Assembly (NCBI RefSeq): GCF_019956415.1 | Contig: NZ_JAHBDK010000050.1 | Coordinates: 1-40,660, forward strand | Reading direction: 5' to 3' | Length of the DNA: 40,660 bases | From: Pseudomonas sp. GL-B-19 | GTDB taxonomy: Bacteria > Pseudomonadota > Gammaproteobacteria > Pseudomonadales > Pseudomonadaceae | Shown here: piece by piece, positions 21,720 through 30,406 of the stretch | How positions within the stretch are numbered: position 1 is the first letter of the stretch | Layout: each line of letters begins with the position of its first letter | Notes under the pieces: generated by a model | Told to the model about the DNA's origin: nothing | Seen by the model: only the letters and a program-made list of their open reading frames with translations | Databases searched by the model: none | Translations under genes and position numbers: made by a program

Positions 21720-22133
21720 TCAGGCGATAACTGCCGGAAGTACATCCAGTGGCAGTTTCAGCTTGGCGGCAAGGGCCTGGGCTTCGAGATGCCCGGCGGG
21801 GGCCAGCAAGCGAAGCGTGGCGCCCGACTCAGAGGCCATTTTCTGCGCTTCGTTCACCAGACGTTCGGCGACGCCACGCCGACGGGTAATTTTTCGTACG
21901 CAAAGTTGGGACAAGTGCCAAACGTCCTGATGCCGTTGCAAGCGGGCCGCGCCGAGCAGTCGATCATTGAAGCGTCCGGCGATCAGCGAACCGTCCCGCA
22001 GGCAGCCTTCGATCAGTTGCACATCCCCTGAATACGGGGCGTACAGCCAGTCCGGGGCGTCACGGTAAATTTTCTGCAAGTCTTGCTGATCCTGGTAAGT
22101 GGCCTCGTTCAGCGGTTCGACAATGATCGGCAT
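21720..22133 (-). CDS. GNAT protein resembling acetyl-CoA sensor PanZ/PanM
   Basis: 137 residues. The acetyl-CoA binding region reads LCVRKITRRRGVAERLVNEA, the GNAT R/Q-x-x-G-x-G/A motif, and the preceding strand reads RFNDRLLGAARL. Both are very close in character to PanZ, which binds acetyl-CoA and triggers maturation and feedback control of aspartate decarboxylase PanD in enterobacteria. Whether a pseudomonad PanD needs it is unknown to me. AAGGAG precedes the ATG. It is monocistronic, between asmA and the MFS gene, which is divergent. Confidence 0.75.
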   Translation of the reverse strand: MPIIVEPLNEATYQDQQDLQKIYRDAPDWLYAPYSGDVQLIEGCLRDGSLIAGRFNDRLLGAARLQRHQDVWHLSQLCVRKITRRRGVAERLVNEAQKMASESGATLRLLAPAGHLEAQALAAKLKLPLDVLPAVIA

Positions 22134-22354
22134 GGCGACTCCTTAAGAGGTACGAGAACGGATGACATACAAATGGTGATATCAGTTTGGCTTTTCTGCC
22201 ACGCTCAAATGGTAACCTTTGCCCGTTCGTCCGTCCTGCTGCGACGAGATGCCGCACAAAAAGCAGCTTCACCTAACAAAACGGTCACGCGTGCGCATAA
22301 AGGCTGGGGGTGAGGAGTGGCTGGCGAACCCTACTAATAATTGGGGGATACACA

Positions 22355-24019
22355 ATGACCACGAGCATCACGGCGGACGGCCTCATAGCCGGCCAGCCTG
22401 CGTTCCTGTCCAAGGAGCGCATCATCGCCAAGCCCGGATTTAACCGTTGGCTGGTGCCACCGGCCGCTTTGGCCATCCACCTTTGCATCGGTATGGCTTA
22501 CGGCTTTTCGGTGTTCTGGTTGCCACTGTCCAAGGCGCTGGGCGTGACCGCTCCAGTGGCCTGCGCGCCGGACATGAGCTTCATTTCGCAAATTTTCTCG
22601 TCGCAATGCGACTGGCCGATCTCGATGCTCGGCTGGATCTACACTTTGTTCTTCATCTTCCTCGGCTGCTCGGCAGCGATCTGGGGTGGCTGGCTGGAAC
22701 ACGCCGGGCCGCGTAAGGCTGGCGTTGTATCGGCGCTGTGCTGGTGTGGTGGTCTGCTGATTTCAGCACTGGGGATCTATACCCACCAGATCTGGCTGAT
22801 GTGGGTCGGCTCCGGGGTCATTGGCGGTATCGGCCTGGGGTTGGGTTACATCTCGCCGGTTTCGACGTTGATCAAGTGGTTCCCGGACAAGCGCGGCATG
22901 GCGACCGGTATGGCGATCATGGGTTTTGGCGGTGGCGCGATGGTCGGTGCTCCGCTGGCCGCAGCCCTGATGAGCCATTTCGCTTCGCCAACCAGCGTCG
23001 GCGTCTGGCAGAGCTTCCTGGTAATGGCCGCGATCTACTTCGTGTTCATGATCGGTGGCGCTCTGTCCTACCGCGTTCCGCCAACCGGCTGGAAGCCTGA
23101 GGGCTGGACAGCGCCGGCGAAAAAAACCGCTAACGCGATGATCACCCACCGCCATGTTCATGTGAATGTCGCCTGGAAAACTCCACAGTTCCGTCTGGTG
23201 TGGCTGGTGCTGTGCCTGAACGTATCGGCCGGTATCGGAATCCTTGGCATGGCGTCGCCGCTGTTGCAGGAAGTGTTCGGCGGCAAATTGATTGGTGTGG
23301 ACCTGCCATTCGGTCAACTGGACGCCGGGCAACTGGCTTCGATTGCGGCGATTGCTGCCGGTTTCACTGGTTTGCTGAGCCTGTTCAACATCGGTGGCCG
23401 GTTCTTCTGGGCCTCGTTCTCGGATTACCTGGGCCGTAAAAACACCTACTTCGTGTTCTTCGCGTTGGGTTTCGCGCTGTATGCGTTGATCCCGAACCTC
23501 GGTCACCTGGGTAACGTCTCGCTGTTCGTCGCGGCGTTCTGCATCATCCTGTCGATGTACGGCGGTGGTTTTGCGACGGTTCCGGCTTATCTGGCGGACT
23601 TGTTCGGTACGCAAATGGTCGGCGCGATCCACGGTCGTCTGTTGACGGCATGGGCGGCAGCGGGGGTGTTGGGTCCGGTGTTGGTGAACTACTTGCGTGA
23701 GTATCAACTGAGCATCGGCGTTGAGCGCGCCGCCGCTTACGACATCACCTTGTACATTCTCGCCGGCCTGCTGGTGCTGGGTTTCCTGTGTAACCTGCTG
23801 GTGCGTCCGGTGGCTGACAAGTACTTCATGACCGATGCTGAGCTGGCTGCCGAACAGGCGCTGGGTCACGACAAAGGTGCCGACAGCAGTACCGAGCTGG
23901 AGTGGAAAGCGGACGCGGGCACTAAGCCTTTGGCGGTGGCGGCGTGGCTGGTGGTGGGTATTCCGTTGGCGTGGGGTGTGTGGGTAACCCTGCAGAAAAC
24001 GGCGATCTTGTTCCACTAA
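22355..24019 (+). CDS. OFA-type major facilitator (oxalate/formate antiporter family)
   Basis: 554 residues from ATG 22355 with about 12 hydrophobic segments, starting MTTSITADGLIAGQPAFLSK. The block WLVPPAALAIHLCIGMAYGF, the GGIGLGLGYISPVSTLIKWF / PDKRGMATG motif near 160-190 and the NIGGRFFWASFSDYLGRKN motif in the second half are typical of OFA transporters. A large charged insertion between segments 1 and 2 (APDMSFISQ...) and a long final cytoplasmic segment followed by one more hydrophobic stretch are also present. Substrates are probably small carboxylates. The frame upstream to 22310 is not used. A REP pair follows the stop. Confidence 0.85.
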   Translation: MTTSITADGLIAGQPAFLSKERIIAKPGFNRWLVPPAALAIHLCIGMAYGFSVFWLPLSKALGVTAPVACAPDMSFISQIFSSQCDWPISMLGWIYTLFFIFLGCSAAIWGGWLEHAGPRKAGVVSALCWCGGLLISALGIYTHQIWLMWVGSGVIGGIGLGLGYISPVSTLIKWFPDKRGMATGMAIMGFGGGAMVGAPLAAALMSHFASPTSVGVWQSFLVMAAIYFVFMIGGALSYRVPPTGWKPEGWTAPAKKTANAMITHRHVHVNVAWKTPQFRLVWLVLCLNVSAGIGILGMASPLLQEVFGGKLIGVDLPFGQLDAGQLASIAAIAAGFTGLLSLFNIGGRFFWASFSDYLGRKNTYFVFFALGFALYALIPNLGHLGNVSLFVAAFCIILSMYGGGFATVPAYLADLFGTQMVGAIHGRLLTAWAAAGVLGPVLVNYLREYQLSIGVERAAAYDITLYILAGLLVLGFLCNLLVRPVADKYFMTDAELAAEQALGHDKGADSSTELEWKADAGTKPLAVAAWLVVGIPLAWGVWVTLQKTAILFH

Positions 24020-24028
24020 CGCCAAACC

Positions 24029-24114
24029 TTGTAGGAGCCGGCTTGCCGGCGAAGGCGTCCTCATTGCCGCTGCACTTCGCCCGGCCGCCTTCGCTGGCAA
24101 GCCAGCTCCTACAA
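24029..24114. repeat. REP pair (type TGTAGGAGC)
   Basis: TTGTAGGAGCCGGCTTGCCG (24029-24048) is followed 45 nt later by its inverted partner CCTTCGCTGGCAAGCC...AGCTCCTACAA ending 24114. This is a standard pseudomonad REP doublet, one arm with G/C compensatory differences. It separates the MFS gene from the his operon. Confidence 0.9.
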
Positions 24115-24229
24115 AAGCCGTGCATTCGCAATGAATGCCGGCTTGTATGGACATGTCTATCCCCGACAGTGCCGGGTTCAGCCCGTCAGGGATATCACGT
24201 ATCGTGTTTCTGTTTCGCGCCCGCGCCCC

Positions 24230-24235
24230 TATAAT
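24230..24235 (+). promoter_or_regulatory. Sigma70 -10 element before hisB
   Basis: TATAAT is a perfect -10 hexamer 38 nt upstream of the hisB start. The -35 region (TTTCTG, 17-nt spacing) is weak. Likely promoter of the hisB-hisH-DUF2164-hisA-hisF transcript. Confidence 0.5.
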
Positions 24236-24273
24236 GGCTGCCTTTTTCGCCCAATGATTTTGCGGAGCTGGTG

Positions 24274-24867
24274 ATGGCCGAACGTAAGGCGTCAGTCGAG
24301 CGCGACACTCTGGAAACCCAGATCAAAGCCTCGATCAACCTGGATGGCACCGGAAAGGCCCGATTTGATATCGGTGTTCCTTTTCTTGAGCACATGCTGG
24401 ACCAGATCGCCCGTCACGGGCTGATCGACCTGGATATTGTCAGCAAGGGCGACCTGCATATCGACGACCACCACACCGTGGAAGACGTCGGTATCACCCT
24501 GGGTCAGGCCTTTGCCAAAGCCATCGGCGACAAGAAAGGCATCCGTCGCTACGGCCACGCCTACGTGCCGCTCGATGAAGCGCTGTCGCGTGTGGTCATC
24601 GACTTCTCCGGCCGCCCAGGCCTGCAGATGCATGTCCCGTATACCCGCGCTACCGTCGGCGGTTTCGACGTTGACCTGTTCCAGGAGTTCTTCCAGGGCT
24701 TCGTCAACCATGCGCTCGTCAGCCTGCACATCGACAACCTGCGTGGCACCAACACCCACCACCAGATCGAAACCGTGTTCAAGGCATTCGGCCGCGCACT
24801 GCGCATGGCCGTAGAGCTCGATGACCGCATGGCCGGTCAGATGCCATCGACCAAAGGCGTTCTGTAA
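24274..24867 (+). CDS. hisB: Imidazoleglycerol-phosphate dehydratase
   Basis: 197 residues, the normal length for the monofunctional enzyme. The manganese-binding motifs DDHHTVED near 67-74 and the second HHQIE near 170 are present, as is FLEHMLDQIARHG. It converts imidazoleglycerol phosphate to imidazoleacetol phosphate, step six of histidine synthesis. The ATG at 24274 follows GGAGCTG. It ends TAATG, overlapping hisH by 1 nt. Confidence 0.97.
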   Translation: MAERKASVERDTLETQIKASINLDGTGKARFDIGVPFLEHMLDQIARHGLIDLDIVSKGDLHIDDHHTVEDVGITLGQAFAKAIGDKKGIRRYGHAYVPLDEALSRVVIDFSGRPGLQMHVPYTRATVGGFDVDLFQEFFQGFVNHALVSLHIDNLRGTNTHHQIETVFKAFGRALRMAVELDDRMAGQMPSTKGVL

Positions 24868-25505
24868 TGCAGACGGTCGCGGTTATCGATTACGGCATGG
24901 GCAACCTGCACTCGGTGGCCAAGGCCCTCGAGCACGTCGGTGCCGGCAAGGTCCTGATCACCAGCGATGCCGACGTGATTCGCGAAGCCGATCGGGTGGT
25001 TTTCCCCGGCGTCGGCGCGATTCGCGATTGCATGGCGGAGATCCGTCGCCTGGGCTTCGATTCGCTGGTGCGTGAAGTCAGCCAGGACCGTCCGTTCCTC
25101 GGCATCTGTGTTGGCATGCAAGCCTTGCTCGACAGCAGTGAAGAGAACGATGGCGTCGACTGCATCGGCCTGTTCCCGGGCGCGGTGAAGTTTTTCGGCA
25201 AAGACCTGCACGAAGACGGCGAACACCTGAAAGTCCCGCACATGGGCTGGAACGAAGTTAAGCAGACGATTGCACATCCTCTGTGGCACGACATTCCGGA
25301 CCTGGCGCGTTTCTACTTCGTGCACAGCTACTACATCGCCGCCGGCAACGCGCGGCAGGTGGTGGGCGGCGGTCACTACGGTGTCGATTTTGCTGCGGCG
25401 CTGGCCGAAGGCTCGCGTTTCGCCGTGCAGTTCCACCCGGAGAAGAGCCATACCCATGGTCTGCAATTGCTGCAGAACTTCGCCGCGTGGGATGGTCGCT
25501 GGTAA
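24867..25505 (+). CDS. hisH: Imidazole glycerol phosphate synthase, glutaminase subunit
   Basis: 212 residues. The class-I glutamine amidotransferase triad is visible: Cys81 in FLGICVGMQALLDSSE, and His and Glu in FHPEKSHTHG. GPG-type oxyanion context VVFPGVGAIRDC is also present. HisH hydrolyses glutamine and channels ammonia to HisF, encoded three genes downstream. It overlaps hisB by 1 nt and abuts the DUF2164 gene with no gap, so all are one operon. Confidence 0.97.
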   Translation: MQTVAVIDYGMGNLHSVAKALEHVGAGKVLITSDADVIREADRVVFPGVGAIRDCMAEIRRLGFDSLVREVSQDRPFLGICVGMQALLDSSEENDGVDCIGLFPGAVKFFGKDLHEDGEHLKVPHMGWNEVKQTIAHPLWHDIPDLARFYFVHSYYIAAGNARQVVGGGHYGVDFAAALAEGSRFAVQFHPEKSHTHGLQLLQNFAAWDGRW

Positions 25506-25763
25506 ATGGCCGTCAAAAAGAAGCCACCGATCCTGACCCTCACTCCTGAACAGGAGAACGAGGCCAACCAGAAGATCAAACGCTTCATGGAGGATCGCTT
25601 CGAACTGGACCTGGGTTCGTTCGAAGCGGCCGAAATCCTTGAGCTGTTTACCCGTGAAATTGCTCCGCACTATTACAACAGGGCGATTTTCGATGTGCAG
25701 ACGCACCTCAAAGAGAGGTTCGAAAGCATCGAAAGCGACTTGTGGGCGCTCGAGAAAAACTGA
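25506..25763 (+). CDS. DUF2164 family protein
   Basis: 85 residues starting MAVKKKPPILTLTPEQENEA, with the family block FELDLGSFEAAEILELF and YYNRAIFDVQTHLKERFE. Alpha helical, cytosolic, function unknown. It begins immediately after the hisH stop and is followed by hisA after 42 nt, so it is expressed with the histidine genes. No catalytic motif is evident. Its presence between hisH and hisA is known in related pseudomonads and does not by itself show a histidine role. Confidence 0.88.
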   Translation: MAVKKKPPILTLTPEQENEANQKIKRFMEDRFELDLGSFEAAEILELFTREIAPHYYNRAIFDVQTHLKERFESIESDLWALEKN

Positions 25764-25805
25764 TTTCCGAGCGAAGCTGAATACTCGAATTTGAAGGTTT
25801 GCCAG

Positions 25806-26543
25806 ATGCTGATTATTCCCGCTATCGATCTCAAAGACGGTGCCTGTGTTCGTCTGCGCCAGGGCCGCATGGAAGATTCCACGGTGTTCTCCGATGATCC
25901 GGTGAGCATGGCTGCCAAGTGGGTGGAAGGCGGTTGCCGTCGTCTGCATCTGGTCGACCTGAACGGCGCTTTCGAAGGCCAGCCGGTCAATGGCGAAGTG
26001 GTCACTGCGATTGCCAAGCGTTATCCGAACCTGCCGATCCAGATCGGCGGCGGTATCCGTTCGCTGGAAACCATCGAGCACTACGTAAAAGCCGGCGTGA
26101 GCTACGTGATCATCGGCACCAAAGCCGTGAAAGACCCGGCCTTCGTCGCCGAAGCCTGCCGCGCGTTCCCGGGCCAAGTGATCGTCGGTCTGGATGCCAA
26201 AGACGGTTTTGTCGCCACTGACGGCTGGGCTGAAATCAGCACCATTCAGGTGATTGACCTGGCCAAGCAATTCGAAGCCGACGGCGTATCCGCGATCGTT
26301 TATACCGACATCGCCAAAGACGGCATGATGCAGGGCTGCAACGTACCGTTCACCGCCGCCCTGGCCGCTGCCACGCGTATTCCGGTGATCGCTTCCGGCG
26401 GTATTCACAACCTCGGTGACATCAAATCGCTGCTCGACGCCAAGGCGCCAGGCATCATCGGCGCAATCACCGGCCGGGCGATCTACGAAGGCACCCTCGA
26501 TGTCGCTGAAGCGCAAGCTTTCTGCGACTCGTACAAAGGCTGA
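25806..26543 (+). CDS. hisA: ProFAR isomerase
   Basis: 245 residues from ATG 25806, preceded by GAAGG. It is a (beta/alpha)8 barrel with catalytic Asp8 in MLIIPAIDLKDGACVRL, a second acid in GLDAKDGFVATDGW and phosphate loops near IGGGIRS and IASGGIHN. It isomerises phosphoribosylformimino-AICAR phosphate to the open-chain form used by HisHF. The longer TTG-like start at 25791 is not used. hisF follows after 9 nt. Confidence 0.97.
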   Translation: MLIIPAIDLKDGACVRLRQGRMEDSTVFSDDPVSMAAKWVEGGCRRLHLVDLNGAFEGQPVNGEVVTAIAKRYPNLPIQIGGGIRSLETIEHYVKAGVSYVIIGTKAVKDPAFVAEACRAFPGQVIVGLDAKDGFVATDGWAEISTIQVIDLAKQFEADGVSAIVYTDIAKDGMMQGCNVPFTAALAAATRIPVIASGGIHNLGDIKSLLDAKAPGIIGAITGRAIYEGTLDVAEAQAFCDSYKG

Positions 26544-26552
26544 GGACTGACC

Positions 26553-27323
26553 ATGGCGCTGGCCAAACGCATCATCCCTTGCCTGGACGTGGATAACGGC
26601 CGGGTCGTTAAAGGTGTGAAGTTCGAGAACATTCGCGATGCCGGTGACCCGGTGGAAATCGCCCGTCGCTACGACGAGCAGGGTGCCGACGAGATTACCT
26701 TCCTTGACATCACCGCCAGCGTCGACGGTCGCGACACCACGCTGCATACCGTGGAGTGCATGGCCAGCCAGGTGTTCATCCCGCTGACCGTCGGCGGTGG
26801 CGTGCGCACCGTGCAGGACATTCGCAATTTGCTGAATGCCGGTGCGGACAAGGTTTCGATCAATACGGCTGCGGTGTTCAATCCCGAGTTTGTCGGCGAA
26901 GCCGCGCAGCATTTCGGTTCGCAATGCATTGTCGTCGCCATCGACGCCAAGAAGGTTTCACTGCCGGGCGAAACCCCGCGCTGGGAAATCTTCACCCACG
27001 GCGGTCGCAAACCTACCGGTCTCGACGCTGTTGAATGGGCGAAGAAAATGGAAGGCCTCGGTGCCGGTGAAATCCTGCTGACCAGCATGGACCAGGACGG
27101 CATGAAAAACGGCTTCGACCTCGGTGTGACCCGTGCCATCAGCGATGCCTTGGGGATTCCGGTGATCGCCTCCGGTGGTGTCGGCAACTTGCAGCACTTG
27201 GCTGACGGCATCCTCGAAGGTCACGCCAGCGCAGTATTGGCGGCGAGTATTTTCCACTTCGGCGAATACACCGTGCAGGAAGCCAAGGCCTACATGGCGC
27301 ATCGCGGCATCGTGATGCGCTAA
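26553..27323 (+). CDS. hisF: Imidazole glycerol phosphate synthase, cyclase subunit
   Basis: 256 residues, a (beta/alpha)8 barrel. The two catalytic acids fit: Asp12 in RIIPCLDVDNGRVVKG and the Asp of the VVAIDAKKVS block near 130. Phosphate-binding VGGGVRT and IASGGVGN are present. It uses ammonia from HisH to produce imidazole glycerol phosphate and AICAR. Last recognisable his gene of the operon; the 77-nt spacer after it has no obvious terminator. Confidence 0.97.
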   Translation: MALAKRIIPCLDVDNGRVVKGVKFENIRDAGDPVEIARRYDEQGADEITFLDITASVDGRDTTLHTVECMASQVFIPLTVGGGVRTVQDIRNLLNAGADKVSINTAAVFNPEFVGEAAQHFGSQCIVVAIDAKKVSLPGETPRWEIFTHGGRKPTGLDAVEWAKKMEGLGAGEILLTSMDQDGMKNGFDLGVTRAISDALGIPVIASGGVGNLQHLADGILEGHASAVLAASIFHFGEYTVQEAKAYMAHRGIVMR

Positions 27324-27400
27324 ACAATCAATGCAGGCCAGTGGACATCATGGCGGGCTCAAGGCACTCTTGGGTACGCCATGGATTTCGGTAGCCAGAC

Positions 27401-28156
27401 ATGCTCAAACGCCTTCTTCTAGTCCTCGCCAGTGCCTCTCTGTTGTTTATCAGCGGAGCGCATGCCGCAGAAAGCCCCGACACCGACCTGGTGTTGCTGA
27501 CGGAAAATTTCCCGCCGTACAACATGGCGAAGAACGGCAAAAACTTCGCTCAAGACGAGAACATCAATGGCATCGCCGTGGACATTGTCCGCGAGATGTT
27601 CAAGCGTTCCGACATCACATATAGCCTGACGCTGCGTTTCCCTTGGGAGCGAATCTACAAACTCGCCCTGGAAAAGCCCGGTTACGGCGTGTTCGTGATG
27701 GCGCGTTTGCCTGACCGCGAGAAGCTCTTCAAGTGGGTCGGCCCGATTGGCCCGGATGACTGGATCATGTTGGCCAAGGCCGACAGCACGATCACCCTCG
27801 AAACGCTGGATGACGCGCGCCAATACAAAATCGGTGCCTACAAGGGCGATGCAATTGCCGAGACGCTCGCCAAGCAGGGGCTGAATCCAATCGTTGTGCT
27901 TCGCGATCAGGACAACGCGAAGAAACTGGTCAACGGCCAAATTGATTTGTGGGCGACTGGTGATCCGGCCGGGCGCTATCTTGCGCGGCAGGAAGGCGTA
28001 AATGGTCTCAAAACGGTGCTGCGCTTCAATAGCGCCGAGCTGTACCTGGCGTTGAACAAAGACGTGCCGGACGAGATGGTGGCCAAACTTCAGGCCGTGC
28101 TGGATCAACTGCGCAAGGAAGGCAAGGTAGACGAGATCATGGCGCGGTATCTCTAA
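27401..28156 (+). CDS. Periplasmic solute-binding protein (family 3)
   Basis: 251 residues. Signal peptide about 1-22 (MLKRLLLVLASASLLFISGA, cut near AHAAES). The mature part has ENFPPYNM and INGIAVDIVREMF, a family-3 solute-binding domain related to amino-acid binding proteins, and a C-terminal lobe ending EGKVDEIMARYL. No transporter genes are adjacent, so it is a free-standing binding protein, possibly for signalling or for a transporter encoded elsewhere. The ligand is unknown. A REP pair follows it. Confidence 0.83.
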   Translation: MLKRLLLVLASASLLFISGAHAAESPDTDLVLLTENFPPYNMAKNGKNFAQDENINGIAVDIVREMFKRSDITYSLTLRFPWERIYKLALEKPGYGVFVMARLPDREKLFKWVGPIGPDDWIMLAKADSTITLETLDDARQYKIGAYKGDAIAETLAKQGLNPIVVLRDQDNAKKLVNGQIDLWATGDPAGRYLARQEGVNGLKTVLRFNSAELYLALNKDVPDEMVAKLQAVLDQLRKEGKVDEIMARYL

Positions 28157-28174
28157 TGGCGCCACCGCACCCCT

Positions 28175-28257
28175 TGTAGGAGCTGGCTTGCCAGCGAAGG
28201 CGGTCGCACAGGCAGCGTGATATTCAAGACCGCTTCGCCGGCAAGCCGGCTCCTACA
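28175..28257. repeat. REP pair (type TGTAGGAGC)
   Basis: TGTAGGAGCTGGCTTGCCAG and the inverted partner ending CCGGCTCCTACA flank about 33 nt. It lies between the convergent binding-protein and YibQ genes. Confidence 0.9.
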
Positions 28258-28277
28258 GAGGGTGGTTCAACTGCAAG

Positions 28278-29054
28278 TTATCGGTACACCCCATCCTTGC
28301 CATGCGCCGTGGTTGCCCGGTTACCGCGCACACTGATCATCTGCCTGATATCAATCCACTCAATCCCCTGAGCCTTCAGCTTCGGCAACTCCCGCTCCAT
28401 AACCGCCAGCGTCTGCGGATATGGATGCCCGATCATCACCGCGGAACCCTGCTTGCGCGCCAGGCTGATCGCCGTCTGTAACTGGGTGAAGATTGCCGCT
28501 TCGGTGCGTTCGTCATCCAGAAACACATCCCGCGAAACGCTGGCCAAACCTATCTTCTGCGCCTGGGCGGCGGCAACGGTTTGCGCGCTGGTGCGGCTGT
28601 CGACGAAGAATTTGTGCCGCTGCTGCAAATCCGCCATCAACCAGGCCATGGCGGCCGGTTGAGCGGTCATTCGGCTGCCCATGTGGTTGTTGATGCCGGC
28701 GGTATAGGGCACGACCTTGAACGCCGCATTCAGGCGTTTTTCCAGCTCTTCGATGGGCAAGTCCGGGTGCCACGCGAAGGGGCCCGTGGCCGGGTCCATG
28801 GGCATGTGCAGGATGACGATCTTGCCGGCGCGATGGGCTTCGCGGGCGAATTCGGTGGCGTGGGGTGTGTCGGGCATGATCGCCGCGGTCACCGGGCCGG
28901 GCAGGGCCAGCACGCGGCGATCCCGGGGCAGGTTCTGCCCCAGGTCATCGATGATCAGGCTGAGATAGGCTTTTTGAGGGGGCGTCTCGACGGGCGCTGC
29001 GTGAGCAACACCCGCCAGACAGAGCAATAAACACAGGATAAACCGCTGGAGCAT
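28278..29054 (-). CDS. yibQ: Divergent polysaccharide deacetylase YibQ
   Basis: 258 residues. Signal peptide about 1-19 (MLQRFILCLLLCLAGVAHAA). The NodB-like fold is apparent in LSLIIDDLGQNLPRDRRVL, TAAIMPDTPHATEFAREAHR, ILHMPMDP, NNHMGSRMTAQPAAMAWLM and AVMIGHPYPQTL, the markers of the divergent deacetylase family (DUF610). A periplasmic role at the cell wall is expected. It lies 1 nt downstream of ctpA; the order envC-ctpA-yibQ places it with division-linked peptidoglycan hydrolase genes. Confidence 0.93.
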   Translation of the reverse strand: MLQRFILCLLLCLAGVAHAAPVETPPQKAYLSLIIDDLGQNLPRDRRVLALPGPVTAAIMPDTPHATEFAREAHRAGKIVILHMPMDPATGPFAWHPDLPIEELEKRLNAAFKVVPYTAGINNHMGSRMTAQPAAMAWLMADLQQRHKFFVDSRTSAQTVAAAQAQKIGLASVSRDVFLDDERTEAAIFTQLQTAISLARKQGSAVMIGHPYPQTLAVMERELPKLKAQGIEWIDIRQMISVRGNRATTAHGKDGVYR

Positions 29055-29055
29055 C

Positions 29056-30375
29056 TCAGCGGCCGGACGTGATGCTCAACCCTTTGAGCAGGCTCAAGGC
29101 CTGGGCCAACTGGTAATCATCATCCTGCGGCATGGCCTTGGCTTTGCCGCTGGTGCCGGTCGGCTTATCGGCGCCGCCGTTGCCATTGCCCAGGTGACCC
29201 TGCAAATCGGCTTCCTTAAAGTACTCGCTGTCCTGCTCGTTGGTGATCTTGGCCTTGCGCACTTCGATGTCCGGGACGATGCCCTGGGCCTGAATCGAGC
29301 GACCGTTCGGGGTGAAGTACAACGCGGTAGTGATCTTCAGGGCGCGGTCGTTGTTCAGTGGCAGCACGGTTTGTACCGAGCCTTTGCCGAAACTGGTGGT
29401 GCCCATCACCACGGCGCGTTTTTGATCCTGCAAGGCACCGGCGACAATTTCCGAAGCCGAGGCGCTGCCGCCGTTGATCAGCACGACCATTGGCACGGCT
29501 TCACTTTCATCCTTGCCGGTCGCGGAGAAGCGCAGCTCGGAGTTGGCGATACGGCCCTTGGTGTAGACGATCAGGCCCTTTTTGATGAAATGATCGACCA
29601 CTTCCACCGCAGCCTGCAGCACGCCCCCGGGGTTGTTACGCAGGTCGAGGATGATGCCTTTGAGCTTCTTGCCGTTTTCCTTGCGCAGTTTGGCCAGGGC
29701 CTGGGAGACCTCTTCGCCGGTCTTGACCTGGAACTGAGTGATGCGGATATAGCCGTAGCCGTTTTCCAGCAGCTGCGCCTTCACGCTCTTCACCTGGATG
29801 ATGGCGCGGGACAGGGTTACGTCGAAGGGTGTACCGCCATCGCGCACCAGGGTCAGGGTGATTTTCTGGCCGATCTTGCCGCGCATCTTGTCCACGGCTT
29901 CAGTCATGGTCTGGCCGCGAGTCGGCTGGCCATTGATCTTGACGATGAAGTCACCGGCCTGAATGCCCGCCTTGGACGCCGGAGTGTCATCGATCGGCGA
30001 AACGACCTTGATGAAACCGTCTTCGGCGCCAACTTCGATGCCCAGGCCGCCGAATTCACCGCTGGTGCTTTCCTGCAACTCGGCAAAGTCTTCCGGGCCC
30101 AGGTAGGCAGAGTGTGGATCGAGGTTGCTGAGCATCCCTTTGATGGCGTTTTCCAGCAGGGTCTTGTCATCTACGGGTTCGACATAGGCGGCCTTGATCC
30201 GGTCCATGACCTCGGCAAAGGTGCGCAACTCTTCCAGAGGCAACGGGGCCTTGGTCGTCGCGGCAGTGCCCGCAGGCGCGACAGCCGGTGCTGGTTGAGC
30301 GGCGAACGCCAGGGGCGCGCCGACCACCAGGGCGATCGTCAGGGCCAGCGAGGTAAGGCGGGACAAATGCAGCAT
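29056..30375 (-). CDS. ctpA: C-terminal processing protease CtpA (S41 family)
   Basis: 439 residues. A signal peptide (to about residue 26, PLAFA), a PDZ domain at about 105-190, and the S41 protease domain with the catalytic Ser in NGGSASASEIVAG (about 306) and the Lys in TSFGKGSVQTV (about 331). CtpA is periplasmic and in Pseudomonas degrades peptidoglycan cross-link hydrolases together with a lipoprotein partner. It lies 31 nt downstream of envC, whose product activates amidases, so both act on cell-wall cleavage. Confidence 0.95.
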   Translation of the reverse strand: MLHLSRLTSLALTIALVVGAPLAFAAQPAPAVAPAGTAATTKAPLPLEELRTFAEVMDRIKAAYVEPVDDKTLLENAIKGMLSNLDPHSAYLGPEDFAELQESTSGEFGGLGIEVGAEDGFIKVVSPIDDTPASKAGIQAGDFIVKINGQPTRGQTMTEAVDKMRGKIGQKITLTLVRDGGTPFDVTLSRAIIQVKSVKAQLLENGYGYIRITQFQVKTGEEVSQALAKLRKENGKKLKGIILDLRNNPGGVLQAAVEVVDHFIKKGLIVYTKGRIANSELRFSATGKDESEAVPMVVLINGGSASASEIVAGALQDQKRAVVMGTTSFGKGSVQTVLPLNNDRALKITTALYFTPNGRSIQAQGIVPDIEVRKAKITNEQDSEYFKEADLQGHLGNGNGGADKPTGTSGKAKAMPQDDDYQLAQALSLLKGLSITSGR

Positions 30376-30406
30376 GTCAAACGAACTCCTGAATTAGGTA
30401 GCGTGC

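Noticed and set aside
22763..24154. 463-codon minus-strand frame opposite the OFA transporter
   Set aside because: Composition is arginine/glutamine/histidine-rich shadow sequence of a membrane-protein gene and crosses into a REP pair.
24837..26924. 695-codon open frame on the minus strand opposite hisB-hisH-hisA-hisF
   Set aside because: It runs antisense across several well-identified his genes, has no domain I recognise and no Shine-Dalgarno; long antisense frames are common in GC-rich Pseudomonas coding DNA.
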